A stretch of 64,000 nt of DNA from Jacaranda mimosifolia. Its lineage: Eukaryota; Streptophyta; Magnoliopsida; Lamiales; Bignoniaceae. Below the pieces are notes generated by a model that was not told where the DNA came from, did no database searches, and was given only the letters and a program-made list of their open reading frames with translations. The stretch's first letter is position 1; each line of letters starts with the position of its first letter. The position numbers and the translations under genes are program-made. Location: NCBI GenBank assembly GCA_018894105.1, contig CM032123.1, positions 6,449,001-6,513,000 on the forward strand. The letters are read 5' to 3'. Of the stretch, positions 22,198-34,100 are shown in pieces.

Positions 22198-22915
22198 TGA
22201 TATGGGATGACCCAAGTGCGTAAGCCCAGTATGGGATGGCCCAGATGCTCGAGCCTAAACCAGCAATGCCTAGTTTGGGGCTCAGGGCCCGTATGTCTCA
22301 TCGACCTCGCTTGACCATATCTGCTCAGGCCCAGTCGGATGCCCAAAGGCCCATGTAGCACCTTGACCTTTGTCGACCTGGTTGGGGTCGACCCTGAGGT
22401 CGAGAACAGTACAGTACCCTGCCACCGCATTTAATGTACGGACGGGCATCACACCTCCGCATTAATAGCGCATGCCGTCCCCCTCACTGTCTGACACGGC
22501 AGACGCCGCTATAGTGTACTATCTTGTCCTTGAAACCTGGAAGGACAATCAGCTGGAAATATTCAAACAGGGGAAATGACCAATTACCCTTGGAGCAAAG
22601 CTAAGGGCCCCTAGATGCACCGAGGGGCTTCCCAGACATTTCTCAGAAAGGAGGAGGATGTAAATACCCTCAACCCAACCTTCTAAAGGTACGCACTCAG
22701 ATACACTAAAAAGCCCTTACTTCGCTACTTGATTCCTGAGATCGACTTCTACTGACTTGATCGTCAGAGGACCTAAGCCGAGGGCCTCTCGGCTAGCCTA
22801 ACATTTGCCGTGGTTGCAGGATTCTTCCCTAACTTAGCAGAAACACGGACCTCTCAGGTCAAGTTCAACCGAGATTCAAATCCGGATTCTTATCCCGTGG
22901 ATCGAACCCTCATCA
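22198..22915 (+). repeat. 3' LTR of the Tat/Retand-like element
   Basis: 718 bases, partner of 14399-15116, followed by the target duplication GAGTG (22916-22920). Confidence 0.9.
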
Positions 22916-23450
22916 GAGTGTATTTATGATTCTTTTTAGCTAGGCTTATTTGTATTGTTGGAAATAGCTGTTAACTCCCTTTTCAATTAATGTTATCTAC
23001 GAATTGTTATCCTAGGAACACTTTTCATAGCCCATATATTAGGACGTGATCAATTGTTAGGGAGGGTGATCAATAGTGGCCAATCCCAATTCTATCGGCC
23101 CATTAGTGAAGGTGGCTTAGCTTATGCCCTACTATTGAGTAGTTAGTTCGCCTCCTCCTCCTATTTTTTTAGGATTATGAGAAGGTTATGGGTGAATATT
23201 TTTAGTCCTAGAACTCCAACAAACTTTTATTAATCAAGGATTCACCCTAATCCCTTGAATTTTGGCTTTTGATTTGAAATTTGCACACGACGTCTAATTT
23301 CCTAACTGGTTACTCAGTTGCGGATTGTGATACTGAGACCCCAACTATCTCTTTTGTTGATCTTATTAGTTGTTCCCATGAGTTTCAATTGATTTTGTTC
23401 TGACTTTTTATTTCACAAGATTTTTTATATCAACACATACCACTACAAAA
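22916..23450. other. Unassigned spacer right of the Tat-like element
   Basis: Continuation of the 13921-14398 target sequence. It has lower AT content than most spacer here and resembles a decayed transposon or transcript end. No family could be named and no ORF of note is present. Confidence 0.4.
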
Positions 23451-23619
23451 TTCGAAGAGCATCAACTATGATCAATCTATAGTTGATATTAAAAATTTAT
23501 GATCTTAGCTATGAAGTTAACTGAATGAGATTAGAAGTAGATGCAGTTCCAACTAACCTTCGCTAGAACCAATCCATAGTTGATGATTTTTTCTTTATAT
23601 ATATATATATATATACACA
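23451..23619 (+). mobile_element. Possible CACTA-type terminus (one end only)
   Basis: The sequence CACTACAAAATTCG followed by short inverted motifs (ATCAACTATGATCAATCTAT, CATAGTTGATGA) looks like a CACTA transposon end with subterminal repeats. No matching opposite end was found and the segment is interrupted by the Helitron at 23620, so this is only a suggestion. Confidence 0.25.
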
Positions 23620-24010
23620 CTAGCATTATCCCCATGCTATACACAGATTCTTTAAAATTACTATATATTAATGTAATTATTGAATCATAAATATAATGAA
23701 AAATAATAATATAAAAATAAAATTATCGTAAAAAATGGTCAAGTAATTAGTGAAAAATAAGTTTAAGATTATTCAATGAGAAGTTTAAAAAAAAAAAATA
23801 CTTTCAAAAATAAAAGTCTAGGAATATGATTACATATTTTATTAAAAAGAAAAAAATAACATGCAAACAAAAACTTATAGATGGCTGTGTAATTTAAACT
23901 TATAGTACTTTAAAATTACGTTAGACTTAAAAGACATGAGTATATATTAAGTTAAAACTTAAAATATAAACAATTAGATAATATATTGGCTGCCAAAAAT
24001 TTTAAAAATT
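23473..24010. repeat. Duplicated block with Helitron 3' end, copy 2
   Basis: Partner of 12917-13440. This copy continues into the rest of the Helitron-like unit, so it is the more complete one. Confidence 0.75.
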
Positions 24011-24451
24011 TCTTATTTAATTTCAATTTTTGAATAAAAATCAATTAAGCCAAGACAAAACTATGATAGTAAAGAAAAAAAATTAAAAAAATCAAAAAAA
24101 TATATAAAATAATTATAAAGTTAAAATCAATTAATATTAGTATATAAGTTGTAACATCCCGAAATTTTATGGTTATAGAATTTAAAATTTTATTATTTTC
24201 AATATTTGATGAAATTTAATTGTTCTTTCATATTATTATTTTATTTAAATTTCTTGGGGCTAATTTATAATTTTTGAAGACTTAATTGAATTAATTAGGA
24301 CACTTAGGGGTTTTGCATGGAACTTTCTAGTCAACTAGGGTCTATATGTTATTTTAATTAATTAGAGGACTTAATTGATTTAACTTAATTAGATTAAGGA
24401 CTCAATTGCAATTTTTAAAAGATGAATTTTACAAAACCAGATTTGTTTCTT

Positions 24452-27187
24452 GGGGTTTTCTATAATCCTAATCACTTTGTTTTTATCTATTGTTATGTAA
24501 TACTTTGTATTGCGCCAAGTGTCCATTTGTTTTTGTAAACAAAACAAAGTAAAATTTAAACAATTACCCCTTTTCACATCAAATATCTTAAATATCATTT
24601 CTAGTTTGTTTAACCCTTTTGTTTAACATCTAATTTTGTTTAATATCTTCCATACTTTGTAATAATATATATATTTTTTTATATTATAGTATCCCATCCG
24701 ATTAATGAATCTCTAAAATTATAGAAATACCAAGAATTAGATTATATATTATTATGTATTTTCTTTTTTAATTTTCTCACATTCCAAATACTTCATATTT
24801 TTAAAAATATATATAATAATAATAAAATAAAAAAATATATTAATAAAATATATAATAAAATAATATTTTATTAAATATATAAGAAAGAATTATTAGAACT
24901 CTTTAAAAAAAATTTATATCTACCCAATCTATTAAAATATTTTTCAACCTAAAATATACATCCCATCAACTTTTTAGGCAAAATTTCAATTTTCATCCTA
25001 CAACTTTGCCTAACTTGCATTTTTGCCCTATATCTTCAAAAATTACAATGTTAGTCCTATAAGTAAACAAATTTGGCCGTTTTAGTCCTTTTTTTCGCCG
25101 AAAAACTAATGTGGCTAACCGGATGTATGGCAGCTTGGAGTTTTTGCCATGTTGGACTGCCTATAGATATTTTTTGTCTTTTTTTTGCTTAGTTGGAAAC
25201 ATACATGTCTTTTCTTTTGTCTTTTTTTTTTAATTTCAAATATATGATATCATTTATATATACACATCTGTTTATATGTACATTTATATATTACATATTG
25301 TCATTTTTCCTCCAAAAAAAAAAAAAACTCAAAATATCCTCTATTATCCTTCATTATTCCCAAAACTTTCACAATTTTCAATATATACATACATATATTA
25401 TATGTACACATCATATATATTTTATTATTATTCTAAAAATAAAAAAATCGCTAAATTTTATTTTCATCCCAAAAACTCAACAAAAAAATATTGATTTGAC
25501 TCCTATAGTTAAAAATGTCTTCCCCGAAAACATAAATAAACATACAAAAATTCCCCAACACTAATTTTTAACTATTCCTCAAAACATAACCAAAAATCAA
25601 TCACATTCCCTAACACAAAAGAATTCATTCTTCCAAAGCAGATAATAAACACATAATAAAATCACACAAAAAACATAACCAAATTAAGTTAACAATATTA
25701 TTTTAACTCACATATTTAAAATAATTATAACTCACTATTTAACTCACATAATTAAAATAATTTAATTAAATTTAAACATAAATTAAAATTCCTAACCCCA
25801 CACCACCACCACCACACCCCCGCAAATTAAGTTTCAAATATGTGATATAATTTATATGACACACATATACGCATATTATATATAAATTGATATATTTATA
25901 TAATATAATTATAACTTATAATTATTCACTAATTAAAAATAAAAATCTAATATACTATATTAACAATATAATTTCAACTTACATAATTAAAAATTTTAAT
26001 TAATATTATATACAAATTAAAAGTAAAAACTAAAACAAAAAGAAAGAAAATAAAGATCTTCTTCTGCACCACCTAACCCCCAAATCCCCACCCACCAACC
26101 TCGGCTGCCACGACCGGTGGCAAGCTTGCCTAGATCTGGGCAGGCCAACCGCTGGCCATGGCAGCCGCCCAGCCTACGGCCAACCCGCCCAGATCTGGGC
26201 TGGTGGCCTCTGGCCATGGCTTCCATGGCCGGCGGCTTGTTGGTCAGGAAGGGGGAAGTTGGGGCGGGGATGTTAATGTATGTATATATGTATATATAAA
26301 TATCTATTTGCATAAATAATTAAATATATACGTGGCAATGTATGTATATATATGTATATATAAATATCTATTTACATAAATAAATATATATATGTATATA
26401 TATGTCTATATTTAAATAAATATATGTAAATATAAATATATATTTAGTTGGCATTTTTTATATTTTTATTTCCAAAATATCAAGCCATGTAAGTAGGATT
26501 TTTTCCAACACACTCCGGCAAGCCACTTCAGCTTTTTTTGGTGGATTTTTCGTCAAATGACAAAAACAGTCAATTTTTTGTTACTTATAGGACTATAATT
26601 GTAATTTTTGAAGATATAGGGCAAAAATGCAAGTTAGGCAAAGTTATAGGACGAAAAATGAAATTTTACGTAAAAAGTTGATGGGATGTATATTTTAAAT
26701 TGAAAAATATTTTAATAGATTGGGTAGATATAAATATTTTTTAAAGAGTTTCTAATAATTCTTTCTTATATATATTTAATAAAATATTTTTTTATTTTAT
26801 TATTAATATGTTTTTAAAAAAATATGAAGTATTTGGAATGTGAGAAAATTAAAAAAGAAAATACATAATAAAATATAATCTAATTCTTGGTATTACTATA
26901 ATTTTAGAGATTGATTAATCGGATGGGATACTATAATATAAAAAAATATATATTATTACAAAGTATGGAAGATATTAAACAAAATTAGATGTTAAACATT
27001 AAATAAAATTAGATTAAACAAAAGGGTTACACAAACTAGAAATGATATTTAAGGTATTTAATGTGAAAAGGGGTAATTGTTTAAATTTTACTTTGTTTTG
27101 TGTACAAAAATAAATGGACATTTGGCGCAATGCAAAGTATTTTATAATAATAGATAAAAACAAAGTGATTAGGACAATAGAAACCCC
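24452..27187. mobile_element. Mutator-like foldback element inside the LTR
   Basis: It starts GGGGTTTTCTATAATCC and ends with the inverted match (GGACAATAGAAACCCC). The flanks TTGTTTCTT (24443-24451) and TTGTTTCCT (27188-27196) are a 9-base target duplication with one mismatch. The 3' LTR of the host element has the uninterrupted site (TTTGTTTTCTTCATTTTCCT near 34900). The inverted arms run about 690 bases each (24452 to about 25150; about 26500 to 27187). The middle has no transposase; it holds AT-rich sequence and a GC-rich islet at 26080-26270. TIR length, 9-base duplication and lack of genes fit a non-autonomous MULE. Confidence 0.9.
26080..26270. other. GC-rich islet at the centre of the foldback element
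   Basis: Within extremely AT-rich sequence lies about 190 bases of GC-rich DNA with a direct repeat of an AGATCTGGGC...GGCCATGGC unit (about 26130-26165 and 26190-26225). It opens short ORFs on both strands that look like chance. It may be a captured host fragment. A similar GCCATGGCCAACC phrase occurs in the foldback-like element at the window end. Confidence 0.5.
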
Positions 27188-29762
27188 TTGTTTCCTTCTT
27201 TTTCCTCACTTTCTTCACTATTCATCATCTTCTTTCTCTTTTTTTTCTTCACCGCGACCATTAACCTTCCCACGGTGAGCTTCGACTGGAAGCCAATTTC
27301 ACCAACCAAACCAAGCATCTTCTTCCTCTCCTCACCAGCTCCACGGCAACACCACCATACCAGGTTGAACCCACTCCAGCAAGTTACCGTGAGAGAGACC
27401 GAGAGGGAGTCTACGGTGAGGTGGTGGGTTTGTGGTTTTTCGGAGGCCAAATTCAACTCTAAGGCTATAGTTTGGAAGAGCTGAGAAAGAGGATCATGGT
27501 GGTGGGCTTGCATGAGAGATCGGTACATCGGTGGCGACAAAAATCGGAGAGAAACAAGTGGTGGCGAGGAAACCCATTTAGTGGCTGTTAAGCTCAATTG
27601 AGGGTGGTCTAGGCTGAGGATCTGGAAATTGATTGTGGGATTCGATTCAGGAGCTCGAGAGGAACATTCTGGTGGTGACTGCAAGACTTTCCCATGGCGG
27701 CACTCCGGCGACCCCAAACCAGTTTCTTCTCCTCTTTAGGACGATCGTGGTGGTGTTCTTGGTTTGTGATTTTGAGGTCTAGATAAGCAATTTGGGTAAT
27801 AGAGGGTTAAGAATTAAGCTTTAATTGAAGTTGTACCTTGATATATATATATATATTTATATATGCATATGTTGTACTTTCCTAATTTAGCTTGTATTTA
27901 TGCCAAGAATGAGAATGTTGGGATGATTGGTATATATATATGTGTGTGTGTATAATTCCCATGCAAGGAGGAATATTCAATTTGTGGACCCGGACATGTC
28001 ATGCTAAATGCCAAAATTAGGATTTAATAAATATTGACAAAGGATTATGTAATGTGAGACTAAGTGGCATTTGATTAGGATTAATTATATAGGATTATAG
28101 GACTATTTTATGTTATGATATTGGAATTGATATGAAAATTGGGATTATTTTTGCAATAATTTACTTTATTAGCCATTTTGGGCAGATAGTTACGATTAAG
28201 TCCTAAAACTATCATGTTAATCGAGATGTTAGTAATTTCGGATTAATGATAAGCATGATAGTAATTATTACGAGCTATTAGGGTTATATGGGGATTCTGA
28301 TTTTGAACATATTCTTTTGGATTAGGTAACGTGGAATTGGAACCCACTGACTCATAGGCTGCAGATCGTGATATGCATTTTGAGACTACGAGGTGAGGGT
28401 CTGCCAATCTAGCGCCTTTTGTACCTATCGTTTTGTTAATAAACACCCTATGAGGGTTGGAATTGTTCGCTTACCGTATTCTATAAGTTATTGCTTTCCC
28501 TTGCGTGGGATCTACCGATTGGTTCTTGCTTATGTTTGTTATTCCATGATATCGTTGAACCCATTAGGTTCTGCTAATTTGATATTTGTTCAAATTGTTG
28601 TTATCTTTGTTGATTGTTGAACCCTGTGAGGTTCCTTCGATTTGAAACTGCGTGATATGTTACCGTTTCTTGAAAAAGATCTTGATATTTATGAAAATGA
28701 TATTTGAAATGGTCTGGTAGACCTAATTTTTTCAAAAGCCTTCCTAAATTGTTCATATGATTTGTTTATTGGAATAGGCCCTGGCCGCCGTTGATGAATA
28801 TTGTTTATGTTACTGCTTTAAAAGTTAAATTGTTATCTGTTGGCATTAAACCATTCAACCCATGGGGACGCTTTTGGGAAGTTCAACCCGAAGGAACGCC
28901 ATAGGAAGTTGGGCCCGAGGTTAGGTTCGAAAAGACGGCCGGGCAGTACGGACCAACGGTGATAGGTCTTCCGGCTATTATCCACATACGAACTTGACTT
29001 ACAGGTAGCTGGAGGTAGCGAACTGTGAGTAGCGGGATCTGGCATGTGGTCGATCATGCCTATAAAAGAAAGTTATTACCTGTCAAGCTGAGTGCTCGAA
29101 CAACGGAGCAATGAGGAGATTTTATTCCTATTGTACTGACGTCCAGTACTAGTAACTATACATTGATCTGGAAGTAATAAGGATGGAATGACCAACAGTC
29201 TAATATAGTTGATATCATGTGTACTTTGCACAATGTTGATTCACGCTAAAGCTTTTATTGTTATCGAACTATTTTTGTTTGTTGCCTATCATTTTCTTTT
29301 GAATCCTATCATTTTCTTTTCCCTCACTAAGTCCTTAGGACTTACCCCCTTGTTGTTAATGGTCTTCAGACAGGTCAAACTGAGAAGCAGAGGCATGTTT
29401 TGGAAGAGAGTGATTTTGTAATAGATTAGGTGCTGCTATTGTTCATATAAGTCACCTGATCAAGATAACTACTTGAAAAGTGTTATGAGAATGTTTGTAT
29501 GAAACTTAAGATACTAGATATGTATGTATTTTATGTTATGAAGTGATCTATTGGGATAAATGAATTATTTTCCACTGAGTTGGATTCTGAGACTTGGGTT
29601 GCATATATTATGCTTTATGGAATGATCTTTTGGATTAGTGTGACTGTTTTACCTTTGAGATGGTTAAATTACATGTTTCCTAGTTATTATTTGAACTATA
29701 TTTAAGATTGAATTGGTGGCGTATCAACTTGGGTGTTGTCCCGAGAGGGGGTGCTACAGAGG

Positions 29763-29775
29763 TGGTATCAGAACC
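29763..29775 (+). promoter_or_regulatory. Primer-binding site (initiator Met tRNA type)
   Basis: TGGTATCAGAACC follows the 5' LTR after four bases, one mismatch from the usual TGGTATCAGAGCC complementary to initiator Met tRNA, the common primer of plant chromoviruses. Confidence 0.85.
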
Positions 29776-30037
29776 TAGGTTTGACGATAACTTAGGTAAA
29801 TGGGTATTAAGAAGGTACATGGCAAGTCTATAGGAAGAATTGTGGATGAGAGTAGAGTGGCGAAAATTCTTATATAGACTTTTAATGATTTAACTTTCGT
29901 TGTAATAAACTTTGTTAATTTGTTAAAATTTTATAATTATATATAAAAGATCACAATTTCATTGTTAACCATGGATGTTATTGTGTAATTTTGACGGTAG
30001 CAAGTTAAGGAAGAACAAGGGGTGATTAGGAAAGGCA

Positions 30038-31143
30038 ATGGCATCCCATGAAGGTTCCCATATACTTGACCCACCTCGAGCAGGTCAGCGTGGGAGAGCG
30101 AGACCGCCCGGTGCACGGGCTAAAGCACAACGTATTCCAAGGCAGAGAGCACCAGCTGAACTACAAACTCAGATATAAGAAGAAGTTTCACAGATCCCTC
30201 ATGTTAATCAACCAGCTGCAGGCCAACCAGTAGAGCCCAAGTTTCAGATATGGCAGCAATTCATGCAGTTTTGCCAGCAGCAAGGATAGAGTAGTAAAGC
30301 AAAGAATATTGAAGAGCCTGCAGAAGACTAAGCTTTAGAATGGTTCCTCCGATTGCAACCCCCAAAATTCCTAGGTTAGCCTGATGACAGGAAAGTCGAG
30401 ATGTGGGTTAAAATCTTGGAAAAAATATTTGGAACCCTGCGATATTCAGACGATCAGAAGATCTGATATGCTATATTTCTATTAGAAGGTCCTACACATG
30501 ATTGGTGGCAAATGGTTGATTGCAGATACATTGCGGAGGGAACTCATCGAACTTGGGAAAACTTCACCCAGGAGTTTATGGAAAAATATGTACCAGTGGT
30601 GACTAAGCATGCCAGAGAAAGGAAGTTTATGGAACTAATTCAGGGAACATCGTCAGTTAGTTAGTATGAAGCCACATTTAGCCGGCTGATTCAGTACGCC
30701 CCTCACATACTTGTAGATGATGAGAGATAGGTTTGCAAATTTATAGAGGGATTACGGCCTGAACTTAGTAGGGCTCTTCTCTTATGTGATCTTCTGAGCT
30801 TCAACCGTGTAGTAAGTAAAGCTCTACAGGTAGAATCGGACTTACGAGAGATCAAAAAGATTGAAGATAAAGGGCGAAATGGGAGGTTACCACCTAGCGT
30901 ACAGAACAACCTTGGGAAGAAGCAACCAAGGTTACAGACTGAGGGTGCCAATCAGCGAGTTTATTAGACCGGCGGAACTACTAATCCAGCACCAAAGATA
31001 TGTGGATTTTGTGGAAAACCAGGCCATGATGAATCCAAGTGCTGGAAAAAGCAGGGTAGATGTATAATTTGTGGCAGTGACCAACATCTTATCAAGGATT
31101 GTCCCAATCTAAGAAGGCCAGCCTTCACAGAGAAGGGAAAATA
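30038..31143 (+). pseudogene. Decayed gag of the chromovirus
   Basis: Readable in pieces between stops: a basic, Pro/Gln-rich N terminus; the gag capsid region (ALEWFLRLQPPKFLG, TWENFTQEFMEKYVP, ERKFMELIQGT, LIQYAPHIL, KFIEGLRPEL); and two zinc knuckles, CGFCGKPGHDESKC near 31000 and CIICGSDQHLIKDC near 31060. Double CCHC motifs bind the element's RNA. At least five in-frame stops interrupt it. The start at 30038 is only a guess because the N terminus is degraded. Confidence 0.75.
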
Positions 31144-34100
31144 AGTTGTAGGAACTAGTGGGAAGCCAAATGTCCGAGCATATGCTCTGACTGGGGAAGA
31201 AGCACTTGACCCATCTGAAGTGGTTGAAGGTACGATCTCTATTCTTAAAATTAATGGATATACTTTATATGATCCCGGTGCTTCGCATTCTTTTATATCT
31301 GCCACTATGTCTGAAAAATTAAGTATGCAACCTGAAATCATGACTTACCAGATAGAAGTTCAGACATGATTGCCTGATTATGATAGGGGATAGAGTATAT
31401 CTAGCCGATCTTATACAAATGCCTATACAAGGATATGATTTGATCTTTGGAATGGATTGGCTATATAAACATCAGGCACAAGTGACTTGTTACACCAAGT
31501 GCCTCACTCTTGGGGATAAGGTAACAATACCTACCCGCCATTCCACAAATAATACTTCCCCAATACCAATCGTATCTGCATTAGAATCCAGAAAGATTTT
31601 GAGGAAAGGTGGGCAAGGATATCAGGCGTATCTCATCAACAAGCCCCGAGATACAATCAAAATGGAAGAAGTGGAAGTAGTAGCCGAGTACCCAAAAGTA
31701 TTCCCAGAAGAATTGAGCTCGTTATCCCTTGACAGAGAGATAGAATTTGTAATTCACACTTTTCCAAGGGCAACGCCTTTCTCCAAGATGCCCTATCGGA
31801 TGGCTCCTGCAGAGCTCAAACAATTGAACAATCAACTACAGGAGCTGTTGGAAAAGACGTTTATAAGACCTAGCAATTCTCCTTGGGGAGCCCCGATATT
31901 ATTTGTCAAGAAAAAAGACGGATCCCTAAGGATGTGCATTGATTATAGGGAGTTAAACAAAGTCACGATAAAGAATAAATACCCCCTACCACATGTGGAA
32001 GAGTTATTTGATCTTCCACAAGAAGCTACAGTCTTTTCAAAGTTAGATTTAAGACAGGGGTATTACTAATTGAAAATAAGATAAGAAGACATCTTCAAGA
32101 TCGGATTCAACTCTCGATATGGTCACTTTGAGTTTGTAGTGATGCCATTTGGTCTAACCAATGCTCCAACTGCATTTATGGACTTGATGCATCAGGTGTT
32201 TCGACTATATCTAGATCAAGTCGTGGTTATTTTCATAGATGACATCTTGGTGTATTCTAAGACCAGAGAAGAACATGCAAAACACTTGCACTTAGTTCTT
32301 AAAACTCTGAAAGAGCATCAGTTGTATGCCAAATTCAGTAAGTGTGAGTTCTGGATGGAAAAAGTGACATTTTTGGGACACATTATATCTCCAGTCGGGA
32401 TAGAGGTTGATTCCTCTAAGGTAGAGGCAGTAGTCAACTAGAAAAGACCTGAAACTGTGATGAAAGTTCATAGTTTCTTGGGACTTGCTGGCTATTACCG
32501 AAGATTTGTACAAGACTTCTCTAAAATAGCTAGTCCGTTGACTAAATTAACTTAGAAGGATCAGTCGTTTATCTGAAACAATAAATGTGAACGAAGTTTT
32601 CAAGAACTGAAGAACAAACTAACCCCAGCTCCAATTTTAGCCCTTCCATAGGGATTAGAAGGATTTATCGTCTTCACCGACGCTTCTAAAGAAGGGCTTG
32701 GGTGTGTGTTGATGTAGAAGGGGCGAGTTATCGCTTATGCATCCAGAAAACTAAAACCACACGAGGAAAACTACCTAACTCATGATTTGGAGTTGGCTGC
32801 AGTAATTTTTGCTCTAACAAAATGGAGGCATTATCTTTATGGAGCTATATTTGAAGTATATACTAATCGTAAGAGCCTCAAGTATTTACACACCCAAAAG
32901 GACTGGAACATGCGACAACGAAGGTGGATGGAATTCCTAGAGGATTACAACTTTTCTATCTTTTACCACTCAGGAAAGGCGAATGTGGTGGCAGATGCAC
33001 TGAGCCGAAAGGCTGAAATAGCCCACATGTTGAAAAAAGAAATCCCAGAAAAGTCAGGAGTAAATGTGGTGATCAGAATGAAACAACGAGGCTGGATCGT
33101 AGGAGTGAAAATACAGCCAGAGCTATATGACGAGATACGACAAGCTCAGGCTAATGACAGCTAGATCCTTAAATAGAAAGAAGCAATTGGGAATCTGGAG
33201 AAGTCCGAATTCAGTATAGATGGTCAAGGCATTCTTTTATTCCGCCAAAGAATATGTGTACCTGAAGAGATAAAAAGAAAACTACTGGATGAGGCACATA
33301 AAGCAAGATATGCGGTACATCAGGGAGGAACAAAGATGTACCAGGACTTAAAAAGGCAATTTTGGTGGAACGGGATGAAGAAAGATGTAATATAATATGT
33401 GCAGAAATGTTTGACCTTCCAGTTAGTAAAAGTAGAACACCAACGGCCATCAGGACTATTACAACCGCTTCCTATCCCTGACTGGAAATGGGAGCAAGTA
33501 ACTATGGACTTTGTGACTGGTCTACCAATAGTTAGAGGAGAATATAACAGTATCTGGGTAGTAGTAGACTGTTTAACAAAGTCAGCGCATTTTCTACCAA
33601 TAAGAACGGATTACAAGGTTGAAAAATTAGCGGAATTGTACATCAAAGAGATCGTCAGATTATGCAAAATTTTGATCAGTATTGTGTCCGATCGAGATCT
33701 AAAATTCACCTCGAGGTTTTGGAAAAGCTTATAGAAACACTTGGGAGCAAGATTACAATTTAGCTCTATCGCCCACCCTTAGACTAATGGACAGTCAGAG
33801 AAAGTTATTCGGATCTTGGAGGATATGCTACGGGCTTGTATCATGGATTTTGGTGGGAGTTGGAGCAGACATCTTTCTTTGATTGAATTTGCTTCGAATA
33901 ACAATTATCAATCTGTTATCCAAATGGCGCCGTACGAGGTACTGTATGGCAGGAAGTGCCAATTTCCATTGCATTGGGATTTGGCAGAATACAGAGGCAC
34001 CATTGACAAATCTCAAGGAACTATAGAACTTGAATTGATTCAAGAGACAATTGAGAAGGTGCAAATTATTAAGCAACAGATGAGGGCTGCCCAAGAGCGA

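Larger units (their letters stand above)
14399..22915 (+). mobile_element. Tat/Retand-like Ty3-gypsy LTR retrotransposon
   Basis: An 8.5 kb element with two 718-base LTRs (TGATATGGG...CTCATCA) and exact GAGTG target duplications (14394-14398, 22916-22920). Order: 5' LTR, primer-binding site, gag, remnant of RNase H plus integrase, 66-base tandem array, antisense accessory ORF, purine tract, 3' LTR. Protease, reverse transcriptase and most of RNase H are missing, deleted near 16860-16870. The layout (tandem repeats and an antisense extra ORF between integrase and the 3' LTR) is that described for Retand-type Tat elements. All ORFs carry stops or frameshifts, so it could move only with proteins supplied in trans. 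About 18 differences in the first 265 LTR bases, mostly transitions, show that it is not young. Confidence 0.9.
24150..29758 (+). repeat. 5' LTR of the chromovirus (with nested foldback)
   Basis: Without the insertion at 24452-27187 and its target duplication it is about 2.86 kb, close to the 2817 bases of the 3' LTR. It contains a donor-like site AG/GTGAGGGTCTGCC at 28393, an acceptor-like CTTCAG ending at 29369, the CCCTCACTAAGTCC motif near 29321, and small hairpins of the AACCCTGTGAGGTT type. ORFs within it (27169-27717 minus, 27188-27484 plus) differ in frame from the 3' LTR and are not genes. Confidence 0.93.

Noticed and set aside
23451..23470. CACTA transposon
   Set aside because: Only one end resembles CACTA and no opposite terminus was found; kept only as a low-confidence entry.
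25193..25564. 123-codon AT-rich ORF
   Set aside because: Phe/Ile/Lys/Asn composition from simple sequence inside a foldback element.
24975..26675. A separate inner foldback within 24452-27187
   Set aside because: Inverted pairing is continuous from the outer ends through this part and no inner target duplication was seen, so it is treated as one element.
27169..27717. 182-codon minus-strand ORF in the 5' LTR
   Set aside because: The 3' LTR keeps only part of it and in broken frames, and it has no domain. It is a consequence of the GC-richer transcribed part of the LTR.
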